Below, in pieces: positions 8,904 through 17,819 of a stretch of DNA of 64,000 nucleotides (positions are counted from its first letter, which is position 1; each line of letters starts with the position of its first letter). Position numbers and translations under genes: made by a program. The notes under the pieces were generated by a model. The model was not told the DNA's origin and made no database searches. It saw nothing but the letters and a program-made list of their open reading frames with translations. The DNA is from Pararheinheimera marina (GTDB taxonomy: Bacteria; Pseudomonadota; Gammaproteobacteria; Enterobacterales; Alteromonadaceae). Location: NCBI RefSeq assembly GCF_042654345.1, contig NZ_JBHSGB010000006.1, positions 124,001 through 188,000 on the forward strand, read 5' to 3'.

Positions 8904-9840
8904 TTTGCCCTTGCTGTACCTGATCGTTGGCCTGTTGTTTGCGGTGGTTGCTATTTATGCAGTGCAAGACCGGCGTTTAGCCGCCGCGCTGTTTTGGGGC
9001 AGCTATAGCCTGATTTTTCTGGCTGGCGATCTGTTGCCTAAAGCGCTGGTCGGTGCACTGGTGGTGCTGATGAGCGTGATTGGCGGGCTGTCGCTGGTAA
9101 AAAGCCGCAGTTACATCCCGTTGTCGGACGAACAGCAATTGACCTCAGTCAACCGGCTTGGGCACAAATTATTTGTGCCGGCGCTGCTCATTCCACTGGG
9201 CACTGTGTTTGGTGTTTTGGTGTTGTCTCATGTGCAGATCTTCGACCAGCCGTTGTTGGCTCCTGCCAATCTGACTCTGACAGCACTGGCGGTGGCCGCC
9301 ACACTGGCGCTCGGTTTTGCGCTTTATTACTGCAAAGAAACTCCCGCACAGGCGCTGTCAGAGTCTTCCCGCTTAATTGAAGCCATGGGCTGGGCCGTGT
9401 TGCTGCCTCAGTTATTGGCCACCTTAGGCTTGCTCTTTACTCAGGCTGGAGTCGGTGATTCTGTCGCCGCGTTAAGCCAACGTTATCTGGCGCTGGACCA
9501 TCCGCTGGCCGCCGTCGCCTGTTATGCCATTGGTATGGCGCTGTTTACCATCATTATGGGCAACGCCTTTGCCGCCTTTCCGGTGATTACCGCAGGTATT
9601 GGCATTCCATTGCTGGTGCAGCAGCACGACATTAACCCGGCCATGATGGCCGCCATTGGCATGTTTAGTGGCTATTGCGGTACCCTGCTGACGCCGATGG
9701 CCGCTAACTTTAATATAGTGCCGGTGGCACTTTTGGAACTGAAGGACAAACATGCGGTGATTAAAGCGCAGGCGCCAACCGCCTTTGGTTTGTTGCTGAC
9801 CAATATTGCATTGATGTACGTTTTTTTAAGGTGGTTTTAA
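8896..9840 (+). CDS. 5-oxoproline transporter, DUF979 family subunit
   Basis: Polytopic membrane protein of 314 aa (DUF979), with about nine hydrophobic segments and the motif GNAFAAFPVITAGIGIP. I use the ATG at 8896 (MIDLPLLYLIVG) because an AGGAG ribosome site lies just upstream and it overlaps the DUF969 stop. A longer reading from 8836 would add 20 non-hydrophobic residues translated out of the preceding gene. The pcp ATG begins at the base right after its stop. The three genes look like one transcription unit for taking up 5-oxoproline and removing it from peptides. Confidence 0.82.
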   Translation: MIDLPLLYLIVGLLFAVVAIYAVQDRRLAAALFWGSYSLIFLAGDLLPKALVGALVVLMSVIGGLSLVKSRSYIPLSDEQQLTSVNRLGHKLFVPALLIPLGTVFGVLVLSHVQIFDQPLLAPANLTLTALAVAATLALGFALYYCKETPAQALSESSRLIEAMGWAVLLPQLLATLGLLFTQAGVGDSVAALSQRYLALDHPLAAVACYAIGMALFTIIMGNAFAAFPVITAGIGIPLLVQQHDINPAMMAAIGMFSGYCGTLLTPMAANFNIVPVALLELKDKHAVIKAQAPTAFGLLLTNIALMYVFLRWF

Positions 9841-10485
9841 ATGGCAACAATACTGCTCACTGGCTTTGAACCTTTTGGCGGCGAAAGTGTGAATCCTTCC
9901 TGGCAGGCCGTTCAGGCACTGGATGGGGTCAGGCTGGATGACGAAGTGCAAATTCGTGCAGTGCAGCTGCCTTGCTCATTCGCGGCCAGCCTGCAGGTGC
10001 TGCAGGAAAACCTTGAGCACTATCACCCCGTATTGGTGCTATGCCTGGGTCAAGCCGGCGGGCGCACTGACCTGAGTTTTGAAAAGGTGGCTATTAATCA
10101 TATCGACGCCCGCATTGCTGATAACGCAGGTGCGCAACCGATTGATCAACCGGTGATTGCAGGAGGCGCAACCGCTTACTTCAGTACGCTGCCACTCAAA
10201 GCCATGGTGGCTAAACTGCAGCAGGCCGGGTTTGCCGCCAGTATTTCCTATACAGCAGGCACCTTTGTCTGCAATCAGGTGTTTTATGGCCTGATGCATC
10301 TGCTGCAAAACCAGCACAAGGTGAGGGGTGGCTTTTTACATATTCCTTATTCGCCAGGCCAGGTAAAAGGCAAACAGTTGCCATCCATGCCCCCTGAACT
10401 GGTCACAGAAGCATTGAAGCTCTGTCTGCCGGTGGCACTGCAAACTGAACAGGACTGGCTGATCGCCGGTGGCACACTGGACTAA
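9841..10485 (+). CDS. pcp: Pyrrolidone-carboxylate peptidase (pyroglutamyl peptidase I)
   Basis: Cytosolic cysteine peptidase (C15) that removes N-terminal pyroglutamate from peptides. It is 214 aa, the family length. The triad is Glu81 (LSFEKVAIN), Cys144 (AGTFVCNQVFY) and His167 (FLHIPYSP), and the N-terminus ILLTGFEPFGGESVNPS is the family signature. It follows the two 5-oxoproline transporter genes with no gap. A hairpin follows the gene. Confidence 0.96.
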   Translation: MATILLTGFEPFGGESVNPSWQAVQALDGVRLDDEVQIRAVQLPCSFAASLQVLQENLEHYHPVLVLCLGQAGGRTDLSFEKVAINHIDARIADNAGAQPIDQPVIAGGATAYFSTLPLKAMVAKLQQAGFAASISYTAGTFVCNQVFYGLMHLLQNQHKVRGGFLHIPYSPGQVKGKQLPSMPPELVTEALKLCLPVALQTEQDWLIAGGTLD

Positions 10486-10493
10486 AGCCGTCA

Positions 10494-10512
10494 GGGCGAA
10501 TAAAATTCGCCC
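10494..10512 (+). terminator. Hairpin after pcp
   Basis: A perfect 8-bp stem GGGCGAAT / ATTCGCCC with loop AAA lies 8 bases past the pcp stop. The tail (GCTTCGCTTATC) is only weakly T-rich. It could end pcp transcription before the riboswitch-controlled gdx. Confidence 0.5.
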
Positions 10513-10532
10513 GCTTCGCTTATCACAGGCCA

Positions 10533-10578
10533 GACGGGACGACCCGCCTGCGCGTCACAACATCGGGGACGACCCCAT
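10533..10578 (+). promoter_or_regulatory. Guanidine-II (mini-ykkC) riboswitch
   Basis: Two short hairpins each carry the diagnostic ACGA tetraloop closed by G-C pairs: CGGG-ACGA-CCCG at 10535-10546 and GGGG-ACGA-CCCC at 10565-10576, with an 18-base linker. This is the defining architecture of mini-ykkC, where two ACGR loops bind guanidinium. It lies 64 bases upstream of a gdx/sugE gene, the classic target of this class. Translational control is likely because no terminator follows. Confidence 0.88.
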
Positions 10579-10640
10579 TCATTGCGAGTCACAGTCCGTC
10601 GCAGAACAGCATCTGCCATGGCGCTCGTTGGAGATACAGC

Positions 10641-10955
10641 ATGAACTGGGTTTTATTAATCATTGCGGGCTTATTGGAAGTCGGTTGGGCTGTGGGCCTG
10701 AAATACACTGAAGGGTTCAGTAAGTTCTGGCCTTCCGTCTGGACTTTGCTGGCGATGCTGCTGAGCATCAGTCTGCTTGGTCTGGCGATGCGGGATTTAC
10801 CTGTAGGTACTGCTTATGCCGTCTGGACCGGCATAGGAGCCGTGGGTACGGTGATTGTCGGAATTTTCTTGCTTGGCGACCCGGCCAGTTGGCCGCGTTT
10901 AATCAGTATTACCATGATTTTGCTCGGTATTATTGGGCTTAAACTGTCCAGTTAA
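10641..10955 (+). CDS. gdx: Guanidinium exporter Gdx (SugE, SMR family)
   Basis: Small multidrug resistance family protein, 104 aa with four membrane helices. It begins MNWVLLIIAGLLEVGWAVGLKYTEGF; Glu13 in the first helix is the essential coupling residue, and the WAVGLKY pattern distinguishes the Gdx/SugE subtype from EmrE. Gdx exchanges guanidinium for protons. The upstream guanidine-II riboswitch supports this substrate. GGAG precedes the ATG at normal spacing. Confidence 0.93.
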   Translation: MNWVLLIIAGLLEVGWAVGLKYTEGFSKFWPSVWTLLAMLLSISLLGLAMRDLPVGTAYAVWTGIGAVGTVIVGIFLLGDPASWPRLISITMILLGIIGLKLSS

Positions 10956-10969
10956 GCTGAATGCCATAT

Positions 10970-10990
10970 GGGGAGCCAAAGGCTCCCCTT
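10970..10990. terminator. Bidirectional terminator gdx / antiporter
   Basis: A perfect 8-bp stem GGGGAGCC / GGCTCCCC with loop AAA, followed by TTT, lies between the convergent gdx and CPA2 genes. Confidence 0.65.
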
Positions 10991-10999
10991 TGGCTGGAG

Positions 11000-12544
11000 C
11001 TACAGCGTGATATGCTGTCGCACCCGCTCCGCCAGACCCAAACCAGCCTCTGACATCGTCAGGTAGGTGTGATCAGCTCCAGCTGCCATGATTTGCTGCG
11101 CTTCGTCACTGTGCATACTGTGCGACACGATCAATCCGGCAAAGCCAGCCTGACGTAGTTTCCGCGTTGCAATCACCTTGGCTTCCACATCATTCAGACA
11201 CAACACCACAGCACGAATGGCATTGAGCTTCACGCCCTGCCAGAACACCTGGTCTTCTGCATCGGCATAGAGCACGTTTTTACCCAGTTCATGGTGCTGC
11301 GCCACTTTCGCCGGGTCCGAGTCCAGCGCCACCAGGTGACACTTGTGTTCCAGGTATTCATAAGCGGCACTGCCGGTGCGACCCATACCCATAATCAGTA
11401 CTTCGGCGTCGCCCAGCGACACAGGTTGTTCATCCGGGTGATGGCTGTCGCGCTCAAAAGGGATCAGTCGCTGCGCCAGTTTTTCGTAAAGCGGGTGGGC
11501 AAAACGGTTCAGTGGCGCCGACACCACAAAAGACAAGGCCACAGTCAGCGCCAATGGGATCAGGAACTGCGGCATCGCCACCGCGACTACAATCAGCGCA
11601 AACTCACTGTAATTGCTCAGCACCAGGCCCGATAAAAACGCGCTGCGCGCCCGCAGTTTAAACAGCACCAGCAAACCAAAAAACAGCAAGGCTTTCACGG
11701 GCAACAACAAGGTCATCAAGCCAGCAAACATCCAGGCCTGCGGATCCGGCATACCGCCAAGGCCAATCTGCAGGAAAAAGCCAACCAGGAAAAACTCTTT
11801 TAACGCCCACAAAGTCTTTGATAACTCGCCCGAGCGGTTATGCCCTGCCAGCAAAGCACCAAACACCAGCGCCCCCAGTTCTGAACTCAAGCCAAGCAAA
11901 TGAAAACCTGAGCCCCCCACCACCACGGCCAGCATCACGCCAAACAGAATTTGCAGGTCGTCATGGCCCATCAGGTCCATCAGTTTGTAAAGTAGCGGTC
12001 TGAGCAGTGGCACCAGCAGCACCAACAAGGCCCAGGCGGACGGCGTAGTGCCCTGCGATAAGCTGAGCAGCGCCATCGCGATCAGGTCCTGCATGACCAA
12101 AATACCTATTGCGACCCGGCCGTGAAAGGCGCGGATTTCGCGTTTGTTTTCCAGTACTTTTGCCGCTAACACCGTGCTGGAAAATGCCAGCGCAGAGCCC
12201 AGCATCAAAGCATGCATCCAGTCAGGTTCAAAGGCGAGGTAAATCACCGGCGCATAAAACAGTGCCGACAGCGCAAAGTGCGCCAGGCTGCCACCCAGCA
12301 CTTCAGTTTTCGCCAGGCTGCGGATATTGAGCTTCAGACCCACAGTAAAGAGCAGCAGCAACACGCCCAAATGGGCGACATGGGCAATGATGGCATTGCC
12401 TTCTTTCGGCAAATTCAGCTCAGGCCCAGTGGCGGTGATCACAAAGCCGGCAGCCAGATAACCAATTAACGGGGGCAACCCCACCATCCGAACCAGTAAT
12501 CCAAGACTAAAGGCAAAGCCTATCCATACAGCCTCAAGTAACAT
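11000..12544 (-). CDS. CPA2-family cation:proton antiporter with TrkA-N domain (YbaL/KefB-like)
   Basis: Inner-membrane protein of 514 aa. The first ~370 residues form a polytopic Na+/H+ exchanger domain (GYLAAGFVITATGP, HLGVLLLLFTVGLKL, ILVMQDLIA motifs). A RCK/TrkA-N nucleotide-binding domain follows from about residue 380, with the dinucleotide motif MGMGRTGSAAYE. This layout matches KefB/KefC/YbaL monovalent-cation antiporters, often used against alkali, osmotic or electrophile stress. Which cation is carried cannot be told from sequence. Its ATG abuts the stop of the mgtC-like gene. Confidence 0.85.
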   Translation of the reverse strand: MLLEAVWIGFAFSLGLLVRMVGLPPLIGYLAAGFVITATGPELNLPKEGNAIIAHVAHLGVLLLLFTVGLKLNIRSLAKTEVLGGSLAHFALSALFYAPVIYLAFEPDWMHALMLGSALAFSSTVLAAKVLENKREIRAFHGRVAIGILVMQDLIAMALLSLSQGTTPSAWALLVLLVPLLRPLLYKLMDLMGHDDLQILFGVMLAVVVGGSGFHLLGLSSELGALVFGALLAGHNRSGELSKTLWALKEFFLVGFFLQIGLGGMPDPQAWMFAGLMTLLLPVKALLFFGLLVLFKLRARSAFLSGLVLSNYSEFALIVVAVAMPQFLIPLALTVALSFVVSAPLNRFAHPLYEKLAQRLIPFERDSHHPDEQPVSLGDAEVLIMGMGRTGSAAYEYLEHKCHLVALDSDPAKVAQHHELGKNVLYADAEDQVFWQGVKLNAIRAVVLCLNDVEAKVIATRKLRQAGFAGLIVSHSMHSDEAQQIMAAGADHTYLTMSEAGLGLAERVRQHITL

Positions 12545-13060
12545 TTATTTTCCTTTGTCCAGTACGTCTTTGTTTTTATCGCTTGCGCGTTCGACCCAAT
12601 CTTTTGAGGTACGATGCACACCACGGCGCAGTGCAGAGCTGGCATCTTCCAGTAAATTCACGCCGGTCAGAATACCGACCACCAGCACCGACAGCCAAAT
12701 GGCCGTGTGGTAATAGCCGATGCCAGCCGCCACACCAATGGCCGCCAGCATCCAGATAGTCGCCGCCGACGTGACGCCAACCACCAGGCCGTCGCGGGTT
12801 AACATGACGCCTGCGCCTAAAAAGCCGATGCCAGTTACCACCTGACCAATGATCCGGCTAGGGTCCATGAGCGCTGTCTGCAGTGACAAACTCAGGGCAA
12901 CAAATAAATAGGTGCCCAAAGTGATCAGAATAGAAGTGCGAATGCCCGCTGGCTTGCCACGCAGTTGTCGTTCAAGCCCAACCACAGTGCCACACAACAG
13001 GGTACAGCCTACCCCAGCCCAACTCAGTGGACTGATATCAAACCAGGCCTGCCAATTCAT
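12545..13060 (-). CDS. MgtC/SapB family membrane protein
   Basis: 171-aa protein with four or five hydrophobic segments and the MgtC signature TLLCGTVVGLERQLRGKPAGIRT, followed by GFLGAGVMLTRDG and GVTSAATIWMLAAIG. It lacks the long C-terminal ACT-like domain of Salmonella MgtC and has a short basic tail instead. Relatives are linked to Mg2+ limitation and membrane energetics, but the biochemical role here is unknown. It overlaps the upstream DUF1289 gene by 4 bases (ATGA) and abuts the antiporter, suggesting a three-gene operon. Confidence 0.85.
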   Translation of the reverse strand: MNWQAWFDISPLSWAGVGCTLLCGTVVGLERQLRGKPAGIRTSILITLGTYLFVALSLSLQTALMDPSRIIGQVVTGIGFLGAGVMLTRDGLVVGVTSAATIWMLAAIGVAAGIGYYHTAIWLSVLVVGILTGVNLLEDASSALRRGVHRTSKDWVERASDKNKDVLDKGK

Positions 13061-13305
13061 TGCTGCACTCCTTGCTGTTGCTGCCGGTTGCGTTCACGCG
13101 CGGCAAGCCACTCGTCTTGCGTCATCGCACTTTGCTGTAACGGCGGCTGCCAGCTGGCTTTGCGCTGAGCAATATTGGCGGCAATTTGTTGGTACTGCTG
13201 TGCTGTTTTTTTACGCCAGTCGACAATCTCATCCATATGCCGGTAACAACCGACACAGACTTTTTCTTCATTCAGACGGCAACAAGCCACACAAGGCGAC
13301 TCCAT
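13057..13305 (-). CDS. DUF1289 small cysteine-rich protein
   Basis: 82-aa protein starting MESPCVACCRLNEEKVCVGC, with Cys5, Cys8, Cys9, Cys17 and Cys20 followed by YRHMDEIVDW, the DUF1289 pattern (SPCx2C...CxGCxRT.dEI..W). The cysteines probably bind a metal or Fe-S cluster; the function is not established. The C-terminal half is Gln-rich. First gene of the unit with the mgtC-like gene and the antiporter. Confidence 0.82.
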   Translation of the reverse strand: MESPCVACCRLNEEKVCVGCYRHMDEIVDWRKKTAQQYQQIAANIAQRKASWQPPLQQSAMTQDEWLAARERNRQQQQGVQQ

Positions 13306-13466
13306 ACTGCGCTCCGTTTAATTCTATCTTGTTGCAGTGTAATCAGTTTTTGTTCCAGACCAAAGTTTTTGCTGTTAGTCAGCTGTGGTTGTCAATTGGT
13401 CTGCTTTGCTTTACCGGGCCGGCTAGTTGTGGCAGTTTGAGCGCACAAACAACAAGGAACACTGCC

Positions 13467-16400
13467 ATGAAAAACTATAACTACAGCCTGCTGGCGCTGG
13501 CTTTATCCGCCAGTTTCGTCACCCTGGCCGACGACAAAACGCCAGCCTGGTCAGTCGACAAGCCGATAGGGAAATTTGAAGACATCAAAATTGACGTGCA
13601 AAGCGGCACCTGGATGAACGTCAGCGTCAGCCCGGACGGCAAAACCATTGCCTTTGATTTACTGGGCGACATTTACACCATGCCGATTAGCGGCGGCAAA
13701 GCCAAGCTACTGACCTCCGACATTGCCTGGCAAATGCAACCTGTGTTCAGCCCGGACGGCAAGCATATAGCGTTTACCAGCGACCAGGGGGGCGGTGACA
13801 ATATTTGGGTGATGAACACCGATGGCTCCAATCAAACGGCGGTCACCAAAGAAACCTTCCGCCTGCTGAACAGCCCGGCCTGGAGCCCGGACAGTGAGTT
13901 TATCGTTGCCCGCAAACACTTTACCAACACCCGCTCTTTAGGCGCAGGCGAAGTCTGGCAATACCACAAAACCGGCGGTGCTGGCATGATGCTGACCGCC
14001 AAGGCCAATGACGAAAAAGATCTGGGCGAACCGGCGTTTTCGCCGGATGGTAAATACATTTATTTTTCGCAGGACGACACCCCAGGCAAAACCTTCCATT
14101 ACAGCAAAGACTCCGAACAGGGCATTTACGTGATCAAGCGCTTCGAGCGCGAGACCGGTAATATCGAGGTGCTGTTAAGCGGTGCCGGTGGAGCCATCCG
14201 GCCTACCCCGTCACCGGATGGTAAATACCTGGCTTATATCCGCCGCGTCGACTTCCAGAGCACGCTGTTTTTGTACAACCTGGAAACCGGCGAGCAGACC
14301 AAACTGGACGATAAGCTTGACCGCGACATGCAGGAAACCTGGGCTATTCATGGCGTCTACCCGACTATCGGCTGGACACCGGACAACCAGAGTCTGGTGT
14401 ACTGGGCTGGCGGCAAAATCAACAAATTTAATCTCAAAGAAAAAAGCCGCAGCGAGATCCCATTCCATATTGAACGGACCAAAAAAATTCAAACCGCACA
14501 ACGGGTGAAACAGGACATCAACCCAGACCAGCTGGATGTGAAAATGCTGGGCAATGTGCAGGTATCACCAGACGGCAACACCGCTGTGTATTCGGCGCTG
14601 GGCCACCTGTACACCAAACAGTTGCCTTCTGGCACACCACGGCGTTTAACCAGCCAGACTGACCACTTTGAGTTTTATCCGCAGTTCTCCCGCGACGGCA
14701 AACAGCTGGTGTATGTCAGCTGGCACGACGATAAACAAGGAGCCGTGCATTTACTGGATCTGGCCACAGGCCAGCAACGCGTGCTGACACCTGAACCAGG
14801 TAAATACGTCGAGCCGACCCTAAGCCCGGACGGCCGCACTGTGGTGTACCGCAAGTCAGGTGCAGGTTCGTTGTTATCCAAACAGTATTCCCGCGATACC
14901 GGCCTGTATGCGGTGCCGGTCAGCGGCGCACAACCGCCCAAACTGATTGCCCGCAATGGTTTTGCGCCAATGTTTGGCAAAGACAACGAGCGCGTTTTTG
15001 CCCAGGACTACGGTCAGTCCCCGGTGCTACTGAGTATCGATCTGGCGACAGAGCAGCAACGCACCTTATACAGTGCTAAATACGGCACCGAATTTAAGCT
15101 ATCACCGGACGGCAAGTACCTGGCCTTTATCGACCGCTTTAAAGTCTATGTCACGCCATTTGCTGAACGCGGTGCCGTGCTTGATATCAGCGGCAGCGAT
15201 ACCCAGTTCCCGGTCAAGCAGTTGTCGGTCAAAGCCGGTAGCGACATCAGCTGGACAGCCGACAGCGCCAGCCTGTACTGGCATTTAGGCCCTGAGTTGT
15301 ATCACAGCTCCATTGCCGGTCTGTTCGATGTCGGCAGCAAAGTGAAAATTGCCGCCAAAAATGGCGCCAAGTTAGGCTTTGATGTGCCAATGGCCACACC
15401 AACAGGCACTGTCGCTTTTGTTGGTGGTCAGGTGATTACTATGGAAGGCGACGAGGTTCTGCAAGACGCTGTGGTGCTGGTGGAAGGTAACCTGATTAAA
15501 GCAGTAGGCAGCAAAGCCGATGTGCAAATTCCGTCAGACGCCAAAGTTATCGATATCAGCGGTAAAACCCTGATGCCAGGCTTGTTTGATGCACACGCGC
15601 ACGGCCCGCAAGGGGTGAACCAACTGATCCCGCAGCGTAACTATGTCAATTACGCCAGTCTGGCACTCGGGGTTACCAGCATTCATGACCCGTCAAACGA
15701 CACTCAGGAAATTTTTACGGCCAGCGAACTGCAAAAAGCCGGCCTGAGCATTGGCCCACGTATCTTCAGTACAGGCACTATTTTGTATGGCGCTTACGGT
15801 GCCGGTTACACCTCGCATGTCGACAGTCTGGATGATGCCAAATTCCATATGGAACGGCTGAAAAAAGTCGGCGCCTTTTCGGTCAAAAGCTATAACCAGC
15901 CAAGACGTGAGCAGCGTCAGCAAATTATTGAAGCCGCCCGCGAACTGGACATGATGGTGGTGCCCGAAGGTGGCTCACTGATGCAGCACAACCTGAGCAT
16001 GGCGGTGGACGGCCACACCACGCTGGAACACTCGCTGGCCGCAGCCGTGTTGTACGATGACGTCAAACAACTGTGGTCACAAACCAAAACTGCCTACACC
16101 CCTACCCTGATCGTGGCGTACGGCGGCATTTTTGGCGAAAACTACTGGTACGACAAAACCGATGTGTGGAAACACCCACGCCTGAGCAAGTTTGTTCCGG
16201 CGGACGAGCTGCGGGCCCGCAGTATGCGCCGGCCAAAAGCACCGGATCATCATTACAACCACGTTGCGATTTCAAAAATGGCCAAAGAGTTGAATGATTT
16301 AGGGGTGGTGACCAATATGGGCGCACACGGTCAACGTGAAAGCTTAGGTGCACACTGGGAGATCTGGATGTTCGCGCAAGGGGGCATGAGCCCACTGCAG

Positions 16401-16640
16401 GCGCTGAAAACAGCCACCATCAATCCGGCGAAAACCTTTGGAATGGACCAGCAGTTGGGCTCGATTAAAGCCGGCAAGCTGGCGGACTTAATCATACTGG
16501 ACGCCGACCCGCTGAAAAATATCCGTGATACCGACAAGGTGAAGTACAGTATGGTCAACGGCCGTCTGTTTGACGCCGAAACCATGGATGAGCTGCACCC
16601 ACAACAGGTGCACAATCAGCCGTTTTTCTTCCAGCGCTGA
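13467..16640 (+). CDS. Exported TolB-like beta-propeller / amidohydrolase fusion protein
   Basis: 1057 aa with a signal peptide (MKNYNYSLLALALSASFVTLA). I chose the ATG at 13467 because it gives this leader and has AAGGA upstream; the frame is open further 5' but encodes no plausible protein. Residues ~40-640 hold repeated PD40/WD40-like blocks (SPDGKTIAFD, SPDGKHIAFT, SPDGKYIYFS, SPDGKYLAYI) forming a beta-propeller. From ~650 comes a metal-dependent amidohydrolase domain with His710 and His712 (LFDAHAHG) and a C-terminal GKLADLIILDADPL typical of imidazolonepropionase/prolidase-like members. It is predicted periplasmic. The propeller probably gates or binds a peptide or other amide substrate, which is unknown. 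Confidence 0.85.
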   Translation: MKNYNYSLLALALSASFVTLADDKTPAWSVDKPIGKFEDIKIDVQSGTWMNVSVSPDGKTIAFDLLGDIYTMPISGGKAKLLTSDIAWQMQPVFSPDGKHIAFTSDQGGGDNIWVMNTDGSNQTAVTKETFRLLNSPAWSPDSEFIVARKHFTNTRSLGAGEVWQYHKTGGAGMMLTAKANDEKDLGEPAFSPDGKYIYFSQDDTPGKTFHYSKDSEQGIYVIKRFERETGNIEVLLSGAGGAIRPTPSPDGKYLAYIRRVDFQSTLFLYNLETGEQTKLDDKLDRDMQETWAIHGVYPTIGWTPDNQSLVYWAGGKINKFNLKEKSRSEIPFHIERTKKIQTAQRVKQDINPDQLDVKMLGNVQVSPDGNTAVYSALGHLYTKQLPSGTPRRLTSQTDHFEFYPQFSRDGKQLVYVSWHDDKQGAVHLLDLATGQQRVLTPEPGKYVEPTLSPDGRTVVYRKSGAGSLLSKQYSRDTGLYAVPVSGAQPPKLIARNGFAPMFGKDNERVFAQDYGQSPVLLSIDLATEQQRTLYSAKYGTEFKLSPDGKYLAFIDRFKVYVTPFAERGAVLDISGSDTQFPVKQLSVKAGSDISWTADSASLYWHLGPELYHSSIAGLFDVGSKVKIAAKNGAKLGFDVPMATPTGTVAFVGGQVITMEGDEVLQDAVVLVEGNLIKAVGSKADVQIPSDAKVIDISGKTLMPGLFDAHAHGPQGVNQLIPQRNYVNYASLALGVTSIHDPSNDTQEIFTASELQKAGLSIGPRIFSTGTILYGAYGAGYTSHVDSLDDAKFHMERLKKVGAFSVKSYNQPRREQRQQIIEAARELDMMVVPEGGSLMQHNLSMAVDGHTTLEHSLAAAVLYDDVKQLWSQTKTAYTPTLIVAYGGIFGENYWYDKTDVWKHPRLSKFVPADELRARSMRRPKAPDHHYNHVAISKMAKELNDLGVVTNMGAHGQRESLGAHWEIWMFAQGGMSPLQALKTATINPAKTFGMDQQLGSIKAGKLADLIILDADPLKNIRDTDKVKYSMVNGRLFDAETMDELHPQQVHNQPFFFQR

Positions 16641-16650
16641 GCCTGGACTC

Positions 16651-16683
16651 GCAGGCCTGCATTGCAGGCCTGCTTGCTCTTTT
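16651..16683 (+). terminator. Terminator after the amidohydrolase gene
   Basis: Two copies of the self-complementary GCAGGCCTGC separated by ATT form a 10-bp stem, followed by TTGCTCTTTT. It lies 10 bases past the stop. Confidence 0.8.
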
Positions 16684-16793
16684 AATCACCTAAACGTTCT
16701 ACTAAGTTGAACGGATATCACACAATTTAGCAATATTCTTTCCAATAAATGCCACCTAAACTGCCAGCAGTGACTTTACCAGACGAGGTACGA

Positions 16794-17564
16794 ATGTCTT
16801 TACCCCTGATATTTTTCGGCCATGGCAGCCCGATGAATGCGTTGGAGTCCAGCTCATTAACCCAAGGCTGGGCCCAACAAATTCCTGCCAAGCCGCCACG
16901 CGCTATTCTGATGATCTCGGCCCACTGGTATACCCAGGGCAGCGCGGTCACCGCGCAGGTCGCGCCTGCGACCGTGCATGACTTTTTTGGCTTTCCACCG
17001 GCCCTGCACCAGTTTAATTACCCGGCACCGGGTGACCCGGCACTGGCCAACCAGATTGCCAGCCTGCTCGCCCCTCAGCCAGTACGACTAAGTACGGATT
17101 GGGGACTGGACCACGGCACCTGGTCGGTGTTGACCCATTTGTATCCGGACGCCTCAGTGCCTGTGGTGCAATTGAGTCTGGATGCCAGTTTAAGCCCACA
17201 ACAACACCTGCAGCTCGCCAGTCGCTTACGGCCACTGCGCGATGAAGGCGTGTTGATTGTAGCGTCTGGCAATCTGGTGCATAACCTGAGGTTGCTGCGC
17301 TGGCACAGTGAGAAGGTACCTGACTGGGCCAGAGATTTCCTGACACCAGTGCGACAATGGATAGAACAAGGGCAATTTGACCAGGTGGCTAACTACAGTC
17401 AGTTGGGTGAAGCCGCGCAACTGTCAGTTCCGCATCCGGATCACTTTCTGCCTTTGTTGTATGTGTTAGGTGCCAGTACAGCCGCCGACAAACTGAGTTG
17501 GTTTAACGACCAGTTCGAACATGAAGCGCTGTCGATGTTGTCATTACGTTTTGATGCGGCTTAA
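16794..17564 (+). CDS. ygiD: DODA-type extradiol ring-cleavage dioxygenase (YgiD-like, LigB superfamily)
   Basis: 256-aa protein of the 4,5-DOPA dioxygenase group. Metal-ligand histidines appear in FFGHGSPMNAL (His10), ISAHWYTQG (His44), and a later VPHPDHFLPL; LDHGTWSVL is also a family motif. I start at 16794 because GAGG precedes this ATG and the family begins with ..PLIFFGHGSPM; the frame upstream is open to 16749. E. coli YgiD opens the ring of L-DOPA in vitro, but its natural substrate is uncertain. Confidence 0.88.
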   Translation: MSLPLIFFGHGSPMNALESSSLTQGWAQQIPAKPPRAILMISAHWYTQGSAVTAQVAPATVHDFFGFPPALHQFNYPAPGDPALANQIASLLAPQPVRLSTDWGLDHGTWSVLTHLYPDASVPVVQLSLDASLSPQQHLQLASRLRPLRDEGVLIVASGNLVHNLRLLRWHSEKVPDWARDFLTPVRQWIEQGQFDQVANYSQLGEAAQLSVPHPDHFLPLLYVLGASTAADKLSWFNDQFEHEALSMLSLRFDAA

Positions 17565-17585
17565 GGCCTCAACCGCAGTTTAATG

Positions 17586-17819
17586 TCAGTTTTTATACTG
17601 CTGTTTTTGCTGCTCGGCATCTGTGATCAGCTGAGCCAGCGCCGCCCCGGTCAGTTGATGCTGATGCATCAGCTGACGCATTTCAGGCGACAATTCAGCG
17701 CTGCTGTGGGAGGCAGATGGTAACTTCAGCTGGCGACTGAACGTCAGGGCATAGTCGGCCACTGCGGCAATCAGGTAAGCGGCAATTATCAGCGCCGGGT
17801 ATTTCAGTTTTTGTACCAT
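17586..17819 (-). CDS. Small hypothetical single-helix membrane protein
   Basis: 77-aa protein not recognised. The start at 17819 (MVQKLKYP) follows AGGAGG with ideal spacing. One hydrophobic helix (about residues 7-24) is followed by a Ser/Gln-rich hydrophilic tail. It overlaps the 3' end of the next upstream gene by 16 bases, so the two are likely cotranslated and may act together at the membrane. Confidence 0.6.
   Translation of the reverse strand: MVQKLKYPALIIAAYLIAAVADYALTFSRQLKLPSASHSSAELSPEMRQLMHQHQLTGAALAQLITDAEQQKQQYKN

Noticed and set aside
12912..13466. N-terminal extension of the propeller/amidohydrolase protein
   Set aside because: The frame is open but runs antisense to the mgtC-like and DUF1289 genes. 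The ATG at 13467 has a ribosome site and starts a signal peptide.
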